From VAZQ01 sp040510815 (GTDB lineage Bacteria > Pseudomonadota > Alphaproteobacteria > Rhizobiales > Xanthobacteraceae): a DNA stretch of 8,641 bases. This document shows, piece after piece, positions 6,109 through 8,641 of the stretch; positions within the stretch are counted from its first letter, which is position 1; every line of letters starts with the position of its first letter. Position numbers and translations under genes: made by a program. The notes beneath the pieces were generated by a model. It did no database searches. It saw only the letters and a list, made by a program, of their open reading frames with translations, and was not told the DNA's origin. The stretch spans positions 1-8,641 of the forward strand of contig JBEVIH010000021.1 in NCBI GenBank assembly GCA_040510815.1, written 5' to 3'.

Positions 6109-6216
6109 GGCGCGGCGTTTCCGGCGCCTGGCCAGAGCGACGCGGGACGGACGGAAGCGCAAATGACGTCAAAGCGTTGCAGCGGCAGGATCGCGCGCGA
6201 CGTGAAGTCACTGGTT

Positions 6217-6241
6217 GGAACTGGCGGCGGCCGAACGCGTT
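6217..6241 (+). promoter_or_regulatory. EcfG (general stress response) promoter of the HWE kinase gene
   Basis: GGAAC at 6217-6221, a 16-base spacer (6222-6237), then CGTT at 6238-6241. This is an exact match to the alphaproteobacterial EcfG/SigT/RpoE2 consensus GGAAC-N16/17-CGTT. It is correctly oriented, about 36 bases upstream of the kinase ATG at 6278, leaving room for a leader of roughly 25-30 bases. It also argues against a TTG start at 6215 for the kinase, because that codon would lie upstream of the transcript start. Confidence 0.72.
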
Positions 6242-6277
6242 GCCGCCTGTAGCGCGCTCCGTCCCTGTCACAGCATC

Positions 6278-7849
6278 ATGGCCCTGCCCGCCCTCACTCC
6301 GCCGGCGCCCGGCATTCGCGCGCGCTCCCCAGCGCCGCGCCTCCCCCTCACCAAGCGCTCGTTGGGCATTCGGCTTGCGCTGCTGGTCGCCGGCACCGCG
6401 CTTCCGCTGATCGTTTTTGCCGGCGGGCTCGTCTATCACCAGCACACCCGCGACCGCGAGGCCGCGTTCGAGCGGGTGCTCGATACCGTGCGCGGCGTTC
6501 GGCTGGTGCTCGACAGTGAGATGCAAAGCCTCACGTCGGCCCTGCAGGTGCTGGCGCTCTCGGAGGCGTTGCAGCGCGACGATATCGAGGGCTTTCGGCG
6601 CGAGGTGGAGGTCTTTCTCACCCAGTATCCCGACAACCTCGCCATATCGCTGGCCGACCGGAACGGACGCCAACTGCTCAACACCCGCGCCAGGCCGGGC
6701 GATCCGCTGCCGCCGCGCGTCAATCGGGAGACGCTCGAGGAGGTTTTTCGCACCGGTCGTCCGGCTTTCTCCAAGCTCATCACCGGTTCGGTCTCGGGTG
6801 AGCTGATCGTGACCCTCGACGTGCCGGTCTACCGCTACGGCCAGATCGTCTACGAGATCGCCTTTGCACCATCGCTGGCAGTCTTTCAGAAAATCATCGA
6901 ACGGCAGCGCCCGAGCGCGGAATGGACGGTCGCGATCTTCGACCAGGCCGGAGTCAATTTCGCGAGGGTGCCGCATCCGGAATGGACCGTCGGCCGCGCC
7001 GCCTCCCCGAGCTTGCTCGCAGAGCTGCTGCAGCGTCCCGAAGCGAAGCTGGTCACGATCTCGCTCGAAGGCGTCGAATTGTTCAGCGCGTTCACCCGCT
7101 CGAGCCTTTCCGGCTGGAGCGTGGCGGCCGGCATTCCGACCGCCTCGGTGACCGCGCCGCTGTGGAGAACGATGGCGGTCACCGCCGCGATCGGAAGCAT
7201 TCTCCTGGTCATCGGGCTTTCGTTCGCCATCCTCATGGCGGCCCGTATCGCCCGCGCCGAGGCGCTGCACGGCCTCCTCATCGACGAGCTCAATCATCGG
7301 GTGAAGAACACGCTGGCGACGGTGCAGTCGGTGGTATGGCAGACCTTTCGCGGCGTCGCCGAGCCCGAGGAAGCGCGCAACAAGCTGGACGCGCGGCTCG
7401 CCGCGTTCGGACGCACGCACGACATCCTGAGCGAGCAGAAATGGGAAAGCGCCGATTTGCGCGAGGTCGTGGACGCCGTGCTCGAACCTTATCGGGCGAA
7501 GGACGGCCAGCGGCTGCATGCCTCCGGGCCGGAAGTTCGTCTGACACCCCGCTCGGCGGTCATGTTTTCCATGGCGCTGCACGAACTGGCGACCAATGCC
7601 GCCAAATATGGCGCTTTGTCGAATGGCAGCGGCGAGGTCTTCGTCGAGTGGTCGGTGACCGACGGCAGGGGCACGCAGGTACGGCTGGAATGGCGCGAAA
7701 CCGGCGGTCCGCCGGTTGCCCCGGTGCGGCAGAAGGGTTTCGGTTCGGCTTTGATCGAACGCGGCTTCGTCGCCCAGCTCGGCGGCCGTGTCACGCTCGA
7801 CTTCCCGCCGACCGGCGTGCGCTGCACGCTGGAATGCCCGGTCGATTGA
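6278..7849 (+). CDS. HWE-family membrane sensor histidine kinase (523 aa)
   Basis: Membrane-bound sensor kinase. TM1 is at about residues 31-53 (GIRLALLVAGTALPLIVFAG). A roughly 245-residue extracytoplasmic region follows (about 54-297), probably a Cache/PDC-type sensor, then TM2 at about 298-320. The cytoplasmic kinase has the H-box DELNHRVKNTLATVQS (phospho-acceptor His340), an HWE-type N-box HELATNAAKYGALS (435-448), the characteristic W-x-E (Trp472, Glu474) and a GFGSALIERG glycine box (487-496). No receiver or PAS domain is visible. The start at ATG 6278 is chosen because an EcfG promoter ends at 6241; no good ribosome binding site precedes it, so the start is the least certain part. HWE/HisKA_2 kinases with a periplasmic sensor include PhyK, which phosphorylates PhyR in the general stress response. 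No response regulator gene is adjacent, so the partner is encoded elsewhere. Confidence 0.9.
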   Translation: MALPALTPPAPGIRARSPAPRLPLTKRSLGIRLALLVAGTALPLIVFAGGLVYHQHTRDREAAFERVLDTVRGVRLVLDSEMQSLTSALQVLALSEALQRDDIEGFRREVEVFLTQYPDNLAISLADRNGRQLLNTRARPGDPLPPRVNRETLEEVFRTGRPAFSKLITGSVSGELIVTLDVPVYRYGQIVYEIAFAPSLAVFQKIIERQRPSAEWTVAIFDQAGVNFARVPHPEWTVGRAASPSLLAELLQRPEAKLVTISLEGVELFSAFTRSSLSGWSVAAGIPTASVTAPLWRTMAVTAAIGSILLVIGLSFAILMAARIARAEALHGLLIDELNHRVKNTLATVQSVVWQTFRGVAEPEEARNKLDARLAAFGRTHDILSEQKWESADLREVVDAVLEPYRAKDGQRLHASGPEVRLTPRSAVMFSMALHELATNAAKYGALSNGSGEVFVEWSVTDGRGTQVRLEWRETGGPPVAPVRQKGFGSALIERGFVAQLGGRVTLDFPPTGVRCTLECPVD

Positions 7850-7862
7850 TTTGGCCGAACGC

Positions 7863-7899
7863 GAGCGGGATGACTTTTCCTGGAATCGGCATCCCGCTC
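7863..7899 (+). terminator. Perfect 10-bp stem-loop after the kinase gene (repeat-derived, terminator-like)
   Basis: Arms GAGCGGGATG (7863-7872) and CATCCCGCTC (7890-7899) form a perfect 10-bp stem with a 17-base loop, starting 14 bases after the kinase stop codon. The following TAGCTTATTGTT is moderately T-rich but not a classic U-tract. Its position between convergent genes makes a terminator role likely. Its sequence, and the TTGGAGCATGATCTTTTCC that follows, resemble a dispersed repeat common in Bradyrhizobium-like genomes, so it may be a mobile repeat used as a terminator. Confidence 0.55.
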
Positions 7900-7910
7900 T
7901 AGCTTATTGT

Positions 7911-7963
7911 TGGAGCATGATCTTTTCCGAAAACCGGTAGCCACCCCGGATCAAGTCCGGGGC
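7911..7963. repeat. Composite dispersed repeat with hairpin CCCCGGA-TCAAG-TCCGGGG
   Basis: From 7911 the sequence GGAGCATGATCTTTTCCG and the following AAAACCGG match from memory the left part of a repeat common in rhizobial intergenic regions. That element appears cut short at about 7943 and is joined to a second, independent palindrome: arms CCCCGGA (7944-7950) and TCCGGGG (7956-7962) with a 5-base loop. The hairpin lies 21 bases beyond the GlsB-type gene's stop codon on the minus strand, so it could also terminate that transcript. Confidence 0.5.
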
Positions 7964-7983
7964 AGGCTTTTGCGGGATCAGGC

Positions 7984-8247
7984 CTAGGCTGATGGCGCGT
8001 TCCGGCGCGCGAACATGCCCCAGATCACCAGGACGACCAGCGCCCCCACGACGGCCCCGATCAACCCGGCACCCTCCCCGGCCCGGTACCAGCCGATCGC
8101 CTGGCCCAGATAGGTGGCCACGAACGCGCCGGCGATGCCCAGGAGCGTGGTGAGAATGAAGCCCGCGGGCTCGTTCGGCCCGGGATGGATGAGCTTTGCG
8201 ATCACGCCCGCGACAAACCCGATGATGACCGTCCAAAGAATACTCAT
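7984..8247 (-). CDS. GlsB/YeaQ/YmgE family stress-response membrane protein (87 aa)
   Basis: A typical member of the transglycosylase-associated/GlsB-YeaQ-YmgE family of small inner-membrane proteins. There are three hydrophobic segments: about residues 2-19 (ILWTVIIGFVAGVIAKL), 28-51 (AGFILTTLLGIAGAFVATYL) and 58-79 (GAGLIGAVVGALVVLVIWGM). The family-typical GxxAGxIAK motif is in the first, and a short charged loop (HPGPNEP) precedes the second. The length of 87 aa is normal. GGAGG (minus strand, 8258-8254) lies six bases upstream of ATG 8247. An exact EcfG promoter at 8296-8272 places the gene in the general stress regulon, which fits the family's stress label. Its exact molecular role in the envelope is unknown. 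Confidence 0.93.
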   Translation of the reverse strand: MSILWTVIIGFVAGVIAKLIHPGPNEPAGFILTTLLGIAGAFVATYLGQAIGWYRAGEGAGLIGAVVGALVVLVIWGMFARRNAPSA

Positions 8248-8271
8248 GTGTCGCCTCCAAATATGTGGCCC

Positions 8272-8296
8272 AACGAAAGCAGGGAATATTGGTTCC
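8272..8296 (-). promoter_or_regulatory. EcfG (general stress response) promoter of the GlsB/YeaQ-type gene
   Basis: Read on the minus strand: GGAAC (8296-8292), a 16-base spacer (8291-8276), then CGTT (8275-8272). This exactly matches the EcfG consensus GGAAC-N16/17-CGTT. The -10 element ends 24 bases before the ATG at 8247, with the GGAGG ribosome binding site in between, so the predicted leader is very short (about 15-20 bases). The motif, its spacing and the stress-family gene behind it support one another. Confidence 0.8.
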
Positions 8297-8374
8297 CAGC
8301 CGGGCCGGAGTCCGCCTCTCGTCCATGGCCGATGAGCCCGGAGGACGCCGCACGCACAAGGGGACCTCCGACCA

Positions 8375-8641
8375 CTACAACGAATAGCCGCCGTCCACCA
8401 CCAGCGTCTGCGCCGTGACCATCCCGCCGTCGGCGCACAGGAACACGATCGCCGCGGCGATATCCTGCGGCGTGCAGGCGCGCCTGAGCAGCGTGCGCTC
8501 GATCGAGGCCTGCTTGCGCGCGGCCGGCCAGCGTCGCGTCCAGTCGGTATCGACGAAGCCGGGCGCGACCGCGTTGACGCGCGCCTGCGGCGCCAGCGCC
8601 CGCGCCAGGTTCTTGGTGAGGTTGATGAGGCCGGCTTTGCT
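8375..8641 (-). CDS. Short-chain dehydrogenase/reductase (SDR), C-terminal 88 residues only
   Basis: Partial gene running off the right edge of the window; only the C-terminal 88 residues are present, ending at TAG 8377-8375. The fragment begins with SKAGLINLTKNLARALAP, so its second residue is the catalytic Lys of the SDR YxxxK motif, and the Tyr lies just beyond the edge. It continues with RVNAVAPGFVDTDWT (the classical SDR N-x-x-x-P-G segment), then PQDIAAAIVFLCAD and VVDGGYSL, the standard classical-SDR C-terminus. This is the FabG-like, NAD(P)-dependent oxidoreductase type; the substrate cannot be told from this part. The 127-base gap to the GlsB-type gene contains the latter's own promoter, so the two are probably separate units. 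Confidence 0.92.
   Translation of the reverse strand, partial: SKAGLINLTKNLARALAPQARVNAVAPGFVDTDWTRRWPAARKQASIERTLLRRACTPQDIAAAIVFLCADGGMVTAQTLVVDGGYSL

Noticed and set aside
6215..6277. 21-residue N-terminal extension of the HWE kinase from TTG 6215
   Set aside because: The TTG would lie upstream of the transcript start predicted from the EcfG promoter at 6217-6241, and the extension has no signal or family feature.
6074..7582. 502-codon minus-strand frame opposite the kinase gene
   Set aside because: It spans the antisense of two well-supported genes and has the Arg/Gly/His/Asp-rich composition of a shadow frame; the kinase frame carries all the conserved motifs.

Overview
The window is a high-GC alphaproteobacterial segment. 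It most resembles Bradyrhizobium or a close relative (Nitrobacteraceae/Xanthobacteraceae). That placement rests on GC-rich codon use, the protein families present, dispersed palindromic repeats of a type familiar from those genomes, and two perfect EcfG-type stress promoters. No database search was possible, so the taxon is an inference. The first ~120 bases are T, G and C homopolymer runs and look like a sequencing or assembly artefact at a contig end.

Layout, left to right. At 199-594 (+) lie two tiny, nearly abutting genes: a 49-aa single-helix membrane protein and an 80-aa helical protein. At 678-1616 (-) is a DUF5996 protein. It is flanked by two copies of a double-hairpin palindromic repeat (605-690 and 1681-1778), and each copy supplies the stop codon of a minus-strand reading frame. 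A 65-aa minus-strand ORF (1776-1973) may be a gene remnant. At 2024-2344 (+) is a secreted LprI/DUF1311-type gene broken by one in-frame TGA. It converges on a 105-aa gene of unknown function (2370-2687, -). At 2818-3624 (+) is a stand-alone ModA-like periplasmic binding protein. At 3726-4349 (-) is a secreted protein of unknown function, preceded on the same strand by CreA (4463-4990, -). Divergent from creA are a carboxymuconolactone-decarboxylase-family protein (5094-5669, +) and a GFA-type zinc protein (5749-6108, +). The right side holds an HWE-family membrane sensor histidine kinase (6278-7849, +), a repeat-derived hairpin region, a GlsB/YeaQ-type small membrane protein (7984-8247, -), and the C-terminal end of a short-chain dehydrogenase (8375 to the window edge, -).

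The most informative signal is regulatory. The HWE kinase and the GlsB-type gene, which converge on each other, are each preceded by an exact GGAAC-N16-CGTT match, the consensus for the general stress response sigma factor EcfG (also called RpoE2/SigT). Kinases of the HWE/HisKA_2 group with a periplasmic sensor are the known class of input to the PhyR-NepR-EcfG switch. This kinase may therefore be both a member of the regulon and an input to it. No phyR, nepR or ecfG gene is in the window. The rest of the window looks like ordinary chromosomal housekeeping and accessory genes, mostly single transcription units, with no phage, CRISPR, transposase or RNA gene that I can see.
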